In this document: in pieces, positions 34,601 through 48,064 of the stretch
How positions within the stretch are numbered: position 1 is the first letter of the stretch
Layout of the letters: each line of letters opens with the position of its first letter
Source of the DNA: Ignelater luminosus
Taxonomy: Eukaryota; Arthropoda; Insecta; Coleoptera; Elateridae
Length of the DNA stretch: 64,000 nt
Direction: 5' to 3'
Assembly (NCBI GenBank): GCA_011009095.1
Contig: VTPC01090701.1
Span: forward strand, 186,001 to 250,000
Notes under the pieces: model-generated
The model's database searches: none
Told to the model about the DNA's origin: nothing
Seen by the model: only the letters and a program-made list of their open reading frames with translations
Made by a program: the position numbers and the translations under genes

Positions 34601-37600
34601 ATTCTTATATTTGAATTTAGAAAAAGGGCAACTAAAATTAAAGTCGGGTTGAAACTGATGCTTTTAGGCAAGATTTTATGTAGTGTTCTATTTAGGGTTA
34701 TTAACAAATATCTCACTGAAGGGATTTAGAGAACAGAAAAAGATAAAAACTCGATTAAGTTAAATTCGAATAATCCCAGGTTTTCATTAAAGCTTTAATT
34801 TCGATTTATTTTAAACGTTTAGTCCGCAAAGAAGTGTTTTGTAATTTACTCTTCAGCAGTAGACTGAATAATTAATCCATTTAACATCCTGTTGTTTGTA
34901 ATAATTAATTCACTCCGCTATAGAACTTTGTTTCGAAGGGCACAATCTTTGTTTGAAAACCGTCTTTAACGACTTGTTAGTTCACTGAGGGTAAAGTCCG
35001 TCACTACGTAGACTTTTAAATCTAGATCCAGATTACCGGTGCAAAAACCCAAAAAATAATTATATAAGAAAACTAAAATGTGCTTCTTGCAGGAATTTGT
35101 CCTTTTGCCCAATTGGTCTTGAATTGTTTGCTATTGGTTTTTGGTTGATTTTCACCTAAAATAACAAAGGGTTGGAACACTTAGTATATTTCCTGAGATA
35201 ATTCTGCAACTTAAAAGAGAGCAGACGTACTTCGAAAATGAAATATTTTATTATTCCCTATCAGACGCGAGGGGAAGATAAACTTGAAAAATAGAACCAG
35301 CTAAACGGAGAATTTCATTCATTTTTTTGTACTGCCCAAGTTCAGTGATACCTTGTTGCCAAACCTTGCCTTTCTTCACTTCTTAGGGTTCTTCCCATTG
35401 CGAAACAGTACTGGCAATTATAAGATAAAAGTTGACGTTATTTCAGCCGTGGAAATGAATTTAAAGAAGTTTGGTTTATAGCATAGGAAATTAAATAGGA
35501 AGGGGGGAACGCTATCTTTAGCCTTGTCGGTCCAAGAGGAAATGCCTAACAAATGTAGTACCACCTCAGGTGAGCAACTCCTAGCACTGCTTTTACGAGC
35601 ACCAGTTTATCCAACGTTGATCGTCACATGACATTTTGGCTTCGAAATAGTGTCGATGCACCTGGAACAAAAGAAGCTCGATGTCTGTGTTTCAGTTTTT
35701 GAGAATATCCTCAAGTTTTTGTAAATACTAACATTTCGGGAGAACGTACGAAAAAAGTTGCTGGTAGCTATTTCAGTTTACGCTTGGGTCTTTGTTGTAG
35801 TGATTTGAAGTTTTTTCTTAGATAGTCGGGGTATCAACCACAACCAATCAACAAACTTTCCACGCAAGAATATGAAGTCTTTGCTTTGTTGGAAAAATAC
35901 CGATTAGCCTATAAATGTGTGAATGGAAGTATGTACTGCAAATGATGCCGACGAACAGAATTGAAAAACGCTGGTATATGACGTTATAGCATCATCTAAT
36001 TTTGTTTTACTAAAATAGGGTTTTGGGAAAAGTAATACCTAGGTACTTGATGACGGGAGAGAGGAGGTAGTTTTCTCAAAATCTTAGTTTTAACAGAATA
36101 ATTTGAAACTTTGGCCTTGGTCTTGATTCACTAAGAATTGATTAAGATTCTTGAATAAAAATTGCTCTGTAGCTTCTAGTTCTAGCTTTAATTCGGTACT
36201 TCTAGTTTCTTTCTTTCAATTGTAGATAACGTAAGCGCTGCTTGCTCCTTCATACTCTGGTCAGACCGTAGCTATTGTCTTCTGTGGTACTCTCATTTGC
36301 GAATTTAAACGTCTTGGTCATTCCAATTCTAGTTGTTTTATGAGCTGATCTTCTCCATTACAAGATTCAGTGAGATTCTGCTAGAAATGCAACAAAGAAA
36401 TCTTAAATTAATGGAACTGTCGTTGAAGTGCTAATTCAAGAACTAAGTTCCTAGTGACCTAACAGTCCGCAAGTTTCAAAGAATCAGTCTGGAACAAAAC
36501 TCCTGAAGGCAACGCTTCTTGATAACTCTGGACAACAATTTTTGACAATTTATAATAAGATTCTACGGCAATACGGACGCTGAAGCTTTCAAATTATCTA
36601 TAATTATTACATCTTAATTGCATCAATGATGCTTTGACCTACCCTGGACTCATATTGGCATGGTGTCTGCCAAAATTCCTTAGCTGGTTTTGCAGTTTGA
36701 GATCATTTTATCTAAAATTCATTCAATTGTAATGAATTACTTGGATTCATTTTGTACATTTTAGTCTCAAAGTGAATCGATTGAACCAATACTCGTTAGC
36801 TAAAATGTCAACGAGTTTTAAGTCTTGATCATTATAAAATGAATGTTTTTAGCAAATGGAGATATTTGAAAGTTGAGTCTCAATAAGTATGTATAAATTA
36901 CTGGAGTGGTCTTGGCCGTTTGAATATTATTTGCGGAAATGTAGTCTCTCAACAAACAGGTTCCTCCGACACTAGTTTTTTTGCACCTCTACAACATCAT
37001 AAAATTAGTTTAGAATGCGTGTCTCATTTTAGAGACATATCACGAATTCTCTTAACGATCTTGTAGTGTTTGAAACATTTCCAGTTGTGCACATAGAGAT
37101 ATTGTCCTTAGTGGATGGAAACCTCAAATACAAGTTTACACGTGAGTTTTTAAACAGTTTGTTTCTAGGTTCCAATCTATCAATTTAAGCAATAAGTATA
37201 ACCTAAAAAATACAATTCACACGATACTGACTGTATTGCTCAATAAATCTTTTTAACTGAACTGACGTTTTTCTGCATTCAGTAATAAATTATCGACATT
37301 GTTGATAAGTTTTCAAGGATAGAGAGGCGTGAGAAGAAATTCGTTCATATTGTATCAGTTCAAAAAAGTATTTCGTAATAATTGTATCACATAAAACAAT
37401 CTGTATACAATTGAGAGTTTCCTTGTTAATCTGATTAAATATCAATTATTTTTGAATTTAATTTAAAAAGATGATTTGGGTGTTAAGAGATAATAAATTC
37501 TAAAAAACGGTAGTTGAATAAAAAGCTTTTGTTATTATGATTTTGCTTTTGCAATTACGACGGTTTATATATTTTTTGCTATAGTTTTAAAGAAAAACTG

Positions 37601-40600
37601 ACGTTCTAGACAAACTTTTATGTTTACAGAAGATCTTGTTGGATCGATTGATATACAAGAATTTTAATACGAAATTCCACATTGAATAAATAACTGAAGG
37701 AATATATTCATTTTTTTTGATGTTTAATATCTAAGAGGGTTATGGGAAAAAAGAGCAAAAGAAGGAGCAAACTTTTAGATAAAACAGTCGTTCAGATTTA
37801 TTGTTTTGTTTTTCTTTGTAAATAATAGATTGCTTTTTTCTGAATTCCTGAGTTCACTATTACTATTATTAAATAATAATCACATCTATTACTATTTTTT
37901 GGAAACTTTTCATCTCTGTCAACAGACCGAATCATTTTCACGCATGTATTCAAAACTTTTTTTTTTAATTTTTCAAAGCAATTTATTAATTAAACCGAAG
38001 CGAATAAACTTTTTATGATTACTTTTGTCTTTACAAACTTCTTATCTCTCTATCTTTTGTAGTAACAATTCATAAACCGTTGCTATGTTGTGTTGCTTTA
38101 TTATTTGAATAGATGACGACGTAAGGCAAACTCGTTCCGGAATAACAACGTAATATTAAACTTTTAGAATGTGTTCACGATGCTTAGTTTTCCGCTGACT
38201 GCGTGTGCGATGTGTGAATGTAGGTAAAACTCATTGTAAAAAAAGTTCGTTCTGTTGTTGCATTACATTTATGTGCTTATTATTATGTTAGTTGTTAATA
38301 ACTGTTTTATCATGGATACAAAAACTAAAAAATGTAAGTAGACACATACATATTTAATTTTTTTTTATTTTCTTCTAACTTAATTATTAATTCCATTTCG
38401 GCATTAATGTAGATCAACTAACTGGATGTTAATTCTCAGAAAAAATGGTAACGTTAATCTAATTAATTTCAAAAATAAATTAGACGTGTAATCGAGTTAT
38501 TTAATGACAAACACCTTCAGAGTCTTTCTTAATTTTCATCTAATACCTGTAAATGAATGATGTGAGAATAATACTCTTAAAGAAATCCAAAACCGCATTA
38601 TTAATAAAAATGTTCCATAAATAACTATTAACCAACAATTACTATGGCGTAACGACCAATAAAATTCTGTATCGATTAAAAATTCAATATTGTTTTATAA
38701 GCATGAAATGCCAAGTACATACATACATATATATTTCAATTTTTTGCAGTAGAAATAAAATATGCAAGATCCTAACCTGCACGTTTTAATTTGCATAATA
38801 TTAAGTATGATGTGGCTGATAGATAAAAGACGTTTACAATATAAATTAGGGTGTCCATGGTTTTAGCCTATCAAGGTAACGGATGTATTAGAATAATTCT
38901 TTTATATTTTATTATTGATCTATGATGATCACTGCGCGTGATTATGGTGTTTATCAGTTTCGGTAGGCCCCATGAATAATATAGTGAGTTGAAGATTGTG
39001 CGTAAAGATTAATGTCAGCATTATTAAAAGGTTAACTGCGTGTAGGTAGAGCAAATGTAATGAAAAAATTAAAAAGTTAAAAAAAGAGATGACACTTTTG
39101 TGTCCCTCGAAAAGGACATTTTATGTGTCTAATGAAATAATTATGCTAATTATGAAAACGTTTGGCCTTTTTGATTTAAAGATTTTTCCAAACTGTTGCT
39201 AAGCACACTACCAAAATGAAGATTTGTAAAGATTCTTGAATGCTATATTTTTGTCGTAAACCTTGCTATTAAAATATGTAGAAGAACGAAGATAATAGTG
39301 GTGGCTGACCTAGGCGCCCTATGCAGCTCTCCTCTATTAACTTTATGCCCGAGTGCACAAAGCTCTTAGATATTCTAATGTAATTCTGACTAGTTTTAAA
39401 AACCATTTTAAACCAATTAGATAAGTCTTACTTGGCATAGTTGCTTAAAAGCTCATTACGAAATCTTCACCCCAGATAATTTGAAATTTTTAAAAATATT
39501 TTATATCAGTTAATTAAAAATAATTTACAGAATCCATCGTTGTTTACATTTTTGCAAAGATAGACCTACCTGTAACCATTAAAAACAAAGTTTAAAGGAG
39601 TCTGTGAGTTTCAAACGTGGTACCTCTCATTTCAAAACATAGCAAAATGGACTCCTGAATTCTTCAAAGTTTTGGTCTCTGAATTCTTACTCAAGCTTTG
39701 TCAACCTAAAGGCTTTTGGTTATTAGGTGTCGACTTTCAATTAAAATAACTGAAGGTCTCAAAAAAAGGAAATTTTTTGAAACTCAACTTGGTGTTATTC
39801 TTCATGTCTTTCAAATTGCTATTGAACTTCTTCAATGGAAAATTTGTTAGCCTACTGATTTTATTCTATCAGTAAAGTTTGTTTCAATAGACAATTTGGA
39901 AATTCTCAGAGAAAAAATTAAAGAATGTTTTAATTGTCATTTTAACCTTGACTCTCATTTCATACAATGTGTAAAATCTATTATAATAGAAAATGCTAAA
40001 TTAATTATTGTATAATTCCAATCCGGCTCGTCTTTGTTTATATTATACAGCAATACATTACAATTATCAAATGTCTCTTGCTGCTTCTGGAAATTCCTAA
40101 TTAATTCTTGAAAACTAGAAATGACTAAGATGCGACAAAAAATCACTAGAGCGAGAAATCTAGAATCTCCTGTTTGTTTACTATGTATGCACCGATTATG
40201 AACAGAAATTTTGTTTGATCCAGACATGACGTCACCGAAGCACCAATAAACAAACTTGGATTGTTTAAGCTCATTAACATTCTTGTTTACTCTATTCGAA
40301 AGTCAAAATATTTACTAATAATAAGTAAACTATTGATACATTGACAAATTGAGAAAAAATATTCTTTAAGTATTCTAAAGATATTTCTGCCAGATTTAAG
40401 CCTTGGTTTGAGTCCCTAGACAGTAATTTTCTTTATTTCTACTTTTTTATCAATTTTTGTTTTTTGCCAAAGAGGAGTGTTTGAATTTTCAAATGCGATA
40501 AAGCTATATGTTTCAGCAGTCTTCTTTCTCTACTTTTTAAACTGAACAAGAAAATCTATTTGACAATAAACAAAAACGATCTTCCTACTCCTGAATAAGT

Positions 40601-41600
40601 TTTTGTCGTGACCAAGAAAGTCTAGGCTATTTTCGTGGCGAATTTGCCATTAACTTAGAAAGTTTCCAGGGTTCGGGTTCGGCCTCTGGAAATGTATGGG
40701 CCATTTTTGTTTCCGATTCGCTTTAGAAACATAACAGCCTAGGCCAGCAATAAATCGAGTTTGTTCAAACTTAAATCAAGGTTTTGGATAATGCAGGCTA
40801 TTTAGGCATTTGACTCGTAATAACCTATTTTCGCCACTTCTGAGTTCATTGTAATGTTAGTTTGCAGAGTAAAAATATAGGAGATGCTGAGCAATTTTAC
40901 TATCAATACTGCTTCATAGTAGTGTCTGTCTGTCTAGTTCGTCTCAAACCTTATACCGTCTTTTTGAGATGTCTCAGATTATTCTAATTTATATCAACCT
41001 TTTTTTTGCGTGGTTCGAACTCATTGGATCATGGCTTTTGTTTACACCGACGCTTTTTTGGCCTGGTTAGATTTTTAGATTGGCCCCGACTTGCAAGTGT
41101 CGTCTTTTAACAGTCAGTTTATTCTTGTTCTTCTTGCAGCTTAGGAAAATCTTAGTAGACCGATGCTTGCTTGCTTTGTTGCTCTAACCAGAACGTTTTG
41201 GCAGTTGCCTTTTCAGCCAAAATGAAGGTTATCACAACAAGAATTTTTCTAGGTGTATCTATAGCGTTCTAGAAGGTGAGGTGGCTGGTCTCACTCTTCT
41301 CTTTTTTTCTTATTTGTTTGAAATCTGCTTGATGTTTTTATTTTGGTTGATTTTATGTTAATTATTTAGTTGCCTTTAATTCTTTAATATCTCCTACAAT
41401 CTTATTCCTGTTTTTAATCATTATTCTTTGTAGATTTACTTGTAAGGATTGTCTAGTCTAGTCTATTGCGCTTTGGGTGTGTTCCTATTACTTCCTATTT
41501 TGCTATTTGCTTTGTTTTCCTGTTATTTTTCATTCGCGTGCCCAAAGTATTTAATTCTGCATTTTTCTAACTGCGTTGATCTAAATACACTTGCAAAAAA
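31640..41600. other. Ten kilobases of noncoding AT-rich DNA
   Basis: I find no gene, RNA gene or classifiable element. There is a TTA/TTG low-complexity run at about 34079-34106. The 113-codon frame at 33886-34227 runs through it and is leucine/phenylalanine-rich, so it is most likely chance. A minus-strand frame at 40227-39955 (90 codons) begins at a TGACGTCA site and is unrecognised. Confidence 0.45.
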
Positions 41601-41604
41601 AGGT

Positions 41605-41880
41605 TGCAGTTAACCTCACTCTTGTGGTCATTTCACTTTTCGAACTTCTTCGAGTTTGGTTCTAAGTGCAACACAATCAGCGTTAAGAAACGGTCATTCT
41701 GGGCAAGTTTTCTCCTTAAGCGACCTGGACCAGGTCTTCTGCTGTAAAAATTTTCGTCTCATGAAATCATTGCACTGTCCTGTGAATGGTCGCTTGTGAT
41801 ACTTCGAGAATATTGGCCACGTGGTGTTGACTTCGATCTTCCTGAATAAGATCTAAATCATTCTTTCAGTTGTTTCAACT
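41605..41880 (-). pseudogene. Tc1-like transposase DNA-binding domain remnant
   Basis: The minus strand reads QEDRSQHHVANILEVSQATI, then HRTVQ, a stop, FHETKIFT, which is the first helix-turn-helix of Tc1-type transposases (usual form EGxSQxxVAxxLGVSQxTVxR). After a frameshift it continues RRPGPGRLRRKLAQNDRFLT, the GRPR-type linker and the start of the second helix-turn-helix (TxxxDRxLxxL). A last piece LEEVRKVKMTTRV follows in another frame. The catalytic DDE/D part is absent. The domain binds the element's terminal inverted repeats. Confidence 0.7.
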
Positions 41881-42109
41881 TAGAAGACACAAACGTACAA
41901 ACTTCACTGTTAGAAAAACAGCAACAACCTTTGCTTACTTTATAGGCCTAGTCCAAAGTTTATGTTCTATTATAAGACTTCACAATCTTCGAGCCTTATT
42001 GCGAGCTTTGGGTTGGTCCGCTTTATCGTTCCGGTATGGTATTTAGAATTATAGTCCAGGCATTTGGTAGAAAATAAAGGAAGGTTTTGGTGGACTTTTG
42101 ATTTTTGAT

Positions 42110-42300
42110 TTTATATGGTATTTTGGGTCGCTGCATACGAATCAGAGGTTTGCCAACAAAAATTTTCTCTGAAAATAGGTTTTTTCCCAAAAAAACGTGT
42201 AAAAAACCGGACAGTTTTCGGTTTTTTCAAAATAACTCCGAAACTATGCATTTTACGTCAAAATCGATTCTATATGAAACCAAAGAGGATAAAATTTCCT
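42110..42300. repeat. Probable dispersed repeat fragment
   Basis: The segment contains AAAAAACCG-gacagtttt-CGGTTTTTT (a 9-base perfect hairpin near 42204-42230) followed by AACTCCGAAACTATGCATTT and AAAATCGATTCTATATGAAA. This motif pattern looks like a common insect repeat, but there is no second copy in this window, so the call is a guess. It abuts the broken end of the C2HC pseudogene. Confidence 0.25.
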
Positions 42301-42305
42301 ACATT

Positions 42306-43560
42306 TTATGTAATTGTTTGAGTATTGAAATCTGCGTTGTCGTAACCGAACTGACAAAATCCTTCTTCTGGTTTCATGGCTGATGAGATTTCAAAACCTA
42401 CAGCTTCCTGGTACGAGCTACAAAACCCCATTGAATTCAATATCTCCAACAACATCCGGGATCCACTCTTCTTGTAAATGAATGCTGCCAGCCCAACTTG
42501 TAAATTTGACAAAAATGATTTGGGCCTAACAGCAGTGATGATGCTGTGAGAAAGAACGTTGCATTAATTTTTCCAGTTTTGAGTATTCCACGTTTTCTCT
42601 TTAAAATCAGAGTTTCCAAAAAACACTTGAGAGTTTCAGGAATTACAGCTTCACTCTGTTCCAGAAAACAGTCTGGTGGAGGATACTGTTGGGTCTCATA
42701 TACTCCTAATCTGATACCTTTGCAAATAATTTTCGCTGCTGCTTTAACCAATCGAAGCCTCTCTTCTTGTTCCGATTTGCATGTTTGCTGATACCATGCG
42801 TCAGTCAATATTTCCTCTTCTACATTCTTGTTAGCAGTATATCGTGTCCATACTTCTCAATAAGGCGAGCCTTGACCGTTTTCATGTCAGGTTGATAACT
42901 TCCTGTAATCTGCTTCATCAGCTCTTCCATGGCGAACTGGCATTCGTCATCGCTGTTTTCAAGGTAATCGTAGATACATTGCATTGCTCTGTCGATGTCC
43001 TTAGCAAATGGACGACGTTTCTTCTGTTCTTCGACCTTTGGCCGTTTATAAAGATCTTTGAAACACTTGCTGTGGTACTGAGCATCTGATGCGATCAAGT
43101 CATTCACTGACTCGATTTGCTGAATTATGGCCCGTCCATAATCATCATCATGACCTCTTGCTGTGTTCAAAACTATTCTTTTCACTTTCATGTGCCGCAC
43201 ACTGTACACTGTAATGCACTCACTTGCTGGAAGTTTCGCTTGAGCGGTAATGAACTCATCCGAAATAATCATTCCACATATAAAACAATGAGTTTGAAAA
43301 TTAAACTCAGGGATTGATGACCTTAGTACTTGAGTAGTGGAAGGACCTTGTTCCTCAACCCTCTTTACATAAGCAGTGATCATCCGTTCATTAACATATG
43401 CTTTTCTACTTTTTTTATGCACATTCACTGATGTTTTTCCCTTTAGGAAAAGTCCCTTTTCATCCTTCCTTTTTGTACTGGCCTCGATAAATGATACAAT
43501 ACCTCGACTTTTAACATTTGACACGGTAGTTCCTGTTGCTGATCTAATTTTATTTTAGAT
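42306..43560 (-). pseudogene. Broken copy of a multi-copy arthropod C2HC protein family
   Basis: The main piece (to 42820, about 234 codons; its first ATG-free frame opens near 43524) has HCFICGMIIS, then VNDLIASDAQYHSKCFKDLY. These give a C-x2-C ... H-x3-C arrangement that probably binds zinc. A frameshift near 42815 leads to ILTDAWYQQTCKSEQEERLR and LVKAAAKIICKGIR. Another near 42475 leads to VGLAAFIYKKSGSRMLLEIL, then QFGYDNADFNTQTI. These blocks in this order match an uncharacterised family that I recall in many copies in insect and cnidarian genomes. Full-length members continue far beyond the DNADFN block, so the 3' half is missing. Function is unknown; the high copy number suggests mobile-element origin. 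Confidence 0.6.
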
Positions 43561-46500
43561 CTACCTAAATAATGGCTTGGATAAAAATTTAAATGTAATA
43601 AACTCGAGTATTATTGTAATAGGGTAATAGATAACATGTAAATGTAATAGATCTATTACAGCTGTACTAATAGACATAACATCCCTGAACTGAGAAATAG
43701 GGACTATTATTGATATTTTTAGACAGGGTAAGATTTTGGGCTAACAGACGACTTTTAGAGTTTTGCTGAAAAAGCTATTGAGATATTTAAGGTCTCTATG
43801 ATTTTGGCCTACGGAGAGGTCTAAAGAGGTGTTGCTGAATTGTAGACTATAACTACTATCAGCTGAAGCCAAAAGGTCTTTGGAAACACTCTATAGTTTC
43901 TATTTGTTTCTGCAGTCAACTGCTACGACACCTTTTTTCTAATAACACTTTTGGTGATGGCAACAAGCTAGTATGGTTTGGAGACTTGCAAGCGGAAATA
44001 GTTTTGCTGAATTTACTTTTCTGTTTTTTTTTAAATACCGCGTGAAAAAGCTGGCGAGGAAGAATTCTTAACAGATAATCTAACGTTAATACTTGATGAA
44101 TGGAAATGTTCTTCAGTGAAAGCTTCTTTTAGCTGTAGGATGAAGTTGAGATTTGCTTTGATGTTGATCTTTCGTGATTTAGGATTTTTTCCCAATGACG
44201 CCAAACCGGATACTTATAATATACTAAATTATTTGGTGTAATGTGAGCTTGTTTGTCATTAGTTTGTTTCCCCACTAAATTGTACGCATTAGTTTTTCCG
44301 TAGAGATATCTCCTGTTATAATTAAATCGTTTCCATCTTAATACTTCTTTCTGTAAATATCTTAATGGGTTTTATAGTTCTTTGTTAATAATTTCTGGAA
44401 AAACTATAAACGATGTTATCAAAATAGCCTCTCTAACTATTTGGGTGTTCTTTCTGCAAATATTCTTGGCAATGAATACATTGCTGACTCAAAACATTTT
44501 CTAGTTTTAAAAACTATAATAATGGGGTGGCTTGTGAGTTATGCTGTTTTTCTTAAATGATGTGTTTATTTAGCCATTCCTCTTCTGTGTTTAATTTGTA
44601 CATTTACCATATGTCACCTCATCACTCATGCTTTTTTTCTGATCATCCTGTAGCTTTAATTTTAGAAAATTCGTCAATATTTAAGTTTTTATATTTAGTA
44701 TTATTTTGTTTAAACTTGAAAAGTATTCATTTCGAATGTTTCCCTTCATTTTAAAGAAATTTTGATCATGAGCGTATTGTGTATTTGCGCTTTTCAAAAA
44801 ATATACACAAATTGCTTGCAGCATTCTTCCATTAGTACTTAACTATATTAAGTAGATACACAACTTTATCTAACTAAACCAGTTTATAAATTTGTCATTT
44901 GTTTAATTCAGGGCAACGACTACTATGATAATTGCAATTTCACAAATAAATAAACAACGTTTGTGTATTTTTACAATCTTATCAAGAATGTCAGTTTGTT
45001 TAAAATTATAAAGTAAATTTTCCAACCAAATAATAGGAGTGGTTCGAATCGAATATAATTTACTTTTTATAATAGAAGCAAATGCGATGATGTAAGAAGC
45101 ATGAATCAATAACAACAACGCACACGTTTACATACTACGTATAGGATTAAGAAAAAATAGGTAATTTCTTGGAAAAATCTTATATAGGCGTTCGTAAACA
45201 CCTGTTTTATGGGTGTCGTAAGATAAGGAAGAAGATGCAAACAATGTAGGTCAATATTTGAATAAAATAATGTAATATTGTATTAAATGTCGTATACAGG
45301 GCGAAACAAAATCGTTTATTTGTTGGAGGATTATGATTTGATTGCTGTGTTAATTTCTAGTCCACGAGCGATCTCGTTATGGTATTATAATAAAAACTAA
45401 TGCATGCTCTGCTTGTGAATATAACAACACTTTAGATTAGATAATGCAACTGATTCCATAAACCTAGTTATTCTAAATTTGTTAAATGCTGTGTTTAAAG
45501 CTTGTTTTGAATCGAGTGCACCAATTAGAATGTTATTGCAGAAAATAAAGACTTCATGGTTTTCTCCTTGCGTTACAACTTTTGTTATTATTGTGTTAAT
45601 ATTGCGTGTGCCTAAAATAAAATGAAGATTAAACTAATTTAATTACCTTAATCTAATCTACTTCTGTTGGACATCACAACAACTCCGATTCTGCTGTATC
45701 TCTTCCTTTCATAGTTTACTACAAGCGTGTAGTACTAAATTCTTACTTGGATATCCGGATTCGTCAAGGCTATACACTATGATACCCCTGAATGCATTTT
45801 TTTCATTATCGGCTGCTATGGGTTACATTGGGATTCCAAAAGATAAGGAACAGTTGGATCTTATTTTCCCCGATGTTCACAGTCACAGTCAGAAGATACA
45901 TTTGAAAGACGAAGCAAATTTGTAAAACACTCTAAGACAAAAATTAAAAATCTGATCCGTACGCTCTATTGATTCTACTTTATGATTATAGAAGCAGAAA
46001 TAAATGAGAAGGAACAAAGAAGCAAGAAAAAGCACAGGTAGAAAATTTTTTCTGGAGTTCAAAGCATCATTTATATATTTCTTTCTTTCTTTCAGCAAGA
46101 AATTAGCGCGATGCTCTTTGTGTGTATGCATGGGAAGGCATCTTGTTCCATTTTATTACTTAAAATTAACTACACAATTCCTGAACTAACTTGGTGAGAC
46201 TTCTCTCTCTTGGGAGCAGAGAAATTGTATGCCTTTTGTGCCTCTTTTCTAGTTATTCAGAATTGTAATTCAAAACACCGGTCAAACTAAAATTCAAGCT
46301 ATCAAAGAAATATTTTCAAACAAAAAAGGAACGAAAATATGTAACATAGACGATGCATTGTCGAGCATCGGGAGAAAACTTCTGATCAAGGGTTGTTTGA
46401 CTCAAATTCTTTTTTTTTAAATATTCTTCAATCTCCAAGGATTTATAAAATCCATCCAATAATTCATTTCTTTGCTAATCCCAAACTTATACAGGTTAAG

Positions 46501-46905
46501 CTGGAACTGACAATGGTAGCATGCAAAGATTGGAAAAATCTAGATAGGAATCAATTTGGCCATCAGGTGGTCTCTGTGGACGGTCAGAGTTAAGATCGTG
46601 CTATGAATAGGCTGCTAATGTAAAATACAAACGATTTTGATTGATCTCTTCTTTTGAAATCTCGTGTTGAAAACAGATGATATAACCGATATTCTCGCCA
46701 ATGATAGCCCACATGCCTTACCGTTTACAGGACACTTCACTGATCATAGTGAGTGACAATAAGACGCACAGTGGCCCATTTCATTCGAAAAAAATAAGTT
46801 CAGAAGGTTTTGAAGGTTATTAATTTTGACAATAAGTAATATTCGCTGTTTTTAAAATTTATTTGAAAAAATAATACATTGCAGTTTATTGCATAATAAA
46901 TCGTT
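43561..46905. other. Noncoding stretch
   Basis: No gene is supported. A perfect 16-base palindrome GTAATAGATCTATTAC lies at 43644-43659, next to other GTAATAG copies, but palindromes of this size are expected by chance in AT-rich DNA. The frames here are short and unrecognised. Confidence 0.5.
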
Positions 46906-46907
46906 AA

Positions 46908-47658
46908 CTATTCCCAATCGCTAGAATAAGTACAATCATCTGTTGTATCCGAGCTAACATCAGAGTCCTCTGAAGATTCAGCTTCAGTTATGTGTAGATA
47001 TGGGGGTAACAATAATTGTATAGCCTCGGATGACAATGCTTTATATTTGTTTGGTGGTCTTAATCGCAAACTAGAAATAAGCGGATCTGATGACACAAGC
47101 AACCAATACAAAACATCTGTCATGGTACTTTCCCTAAAACATTTTCACGAATATCTTTCTCGGTATTTCTTGATGTCTTTGTTTCGCGATTTCTGAGCTT
47201 CCTCGGACAGTTGCCCGATTGGCAACAATGAGGGGATCATGAATCAGTATTTCATGAATTGACATAGGCATACAATACATGGAAAAGTTTTCACTAGCAT
47301 GTTCGCAGTATTCAGGCTTGTTTAAGAAGATCAACATTAACACCGAAACAGCATGAGAGAACTTGCACTATAATGTGAGCGCGATGAAGTAACTTGATGT
47401 CCAAACCTAAAATTTTGGCTGATACAAAAGAGTTTTCAAAAAATCACCTAGCCGTATTACCATCATTGCTGGTCCCAAATCTCCCCTCTTTTGGAGAATG
47501 AACAATGAGTCCAAGTCGCAATTTGAAATCCTTCTGTATTGCCTGTTTTTTTTGTTCTCCTCGTATCGTGCCTGCCATAATGACATAACCTCATCAGGTT
47601 TGTTAAATTGTTTAGATGTGGCTTGACACAAATAGCAACACATGTTAGATTTTGACAT
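46908..47658 (-). pseudogene. C-terminal remnant of a Transib/RAG1-like transposase (tentative)
   Basis: The three minus-strand pieces are 47658-47407 (CCYLCQATSKQFN, a C-x2-C motif), 47343-47134, and 47123-46908. The second has MPMSIHEILIHDPLIVANRA, then SSEIAKQRHQEIPRK. The third has LVSSDPLISSLRLRP and ends in an acidic serine-rich tail. The pattern M-x3-H-x2-L-x-H, then SEExxExRNKxxRxxR, then LxSSDPxISSLR, is one I associate with the C-terminal end of Transib-type transposases. Their catalytic Glu corresponds to the RAG1 Glu in SEGNESGNK. Here that segment reads SSEIAKQRH, already degraded. Two frame breaks (near 47400 and 47130) make it dead. The superfamily assignment is from memory and needs a profile search. 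Confidence 0.45.
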
Positions 47659-48064
47659 TATTACTATTTACATTGTCCCGCCAACTGCACTCAAAATCAA
47701 CAGTATTCGCCGAAAATAAGTTAAAAAAAGTAATAAATTTAGTTATTGGAAATTGACATTTAGCCAAACAGTTGGTTTCAATTTACAATTACACAATGAA
47801 ACCAACTTAACTGTCCCGACGCTACTGCGCCCCTTTTGGCTAGCCGTGTGTTGCGTCGGCCGCCTCGTGGCAGAAGATTTAAGATAAAATCAAAACACTA
47901 CACCACAAACTTCATTGTAAAATAATATAGACTATCAAACTCGATCAGGCTCACAACTATTTTTCTAATACTCGGAAAAAACATAAGATTGTATTAAACA
48001 ACTAATGGAAAACATTTTACATACCTCTGACAACACTCTCCATTAGTTTGGAGTGCAAAAAGTC
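47659..48064. other. Spacer between the two transposase-like pieces
   Basis: No coding signal. It holds an 11-base perfect inverted repeat (AGTTGGTTTCA at 47770-47780 and TGAAACCAACT at 47797-47807) followed by a CpG-rich patch at 47815-47875. On the minus strand it could be an intron or an insertion splitting the relic. Confidence 0.4.

Noticed and set aside
40225..40233. TGACGTCA (CRE/ATF-type site) at the start of a 90-codon minus-strand frame; also at about 13100 and 52945
   Set aside because: About one 8-base match is expected by chance, and none sits before a supported gene.
47792..47798. CACAATG heptamer, as at Transib or recombination-signal ends
   Set aside because: It points away from the transposase-like relic and lies inside an unrelated hairpin; a 7-base match is not informative.
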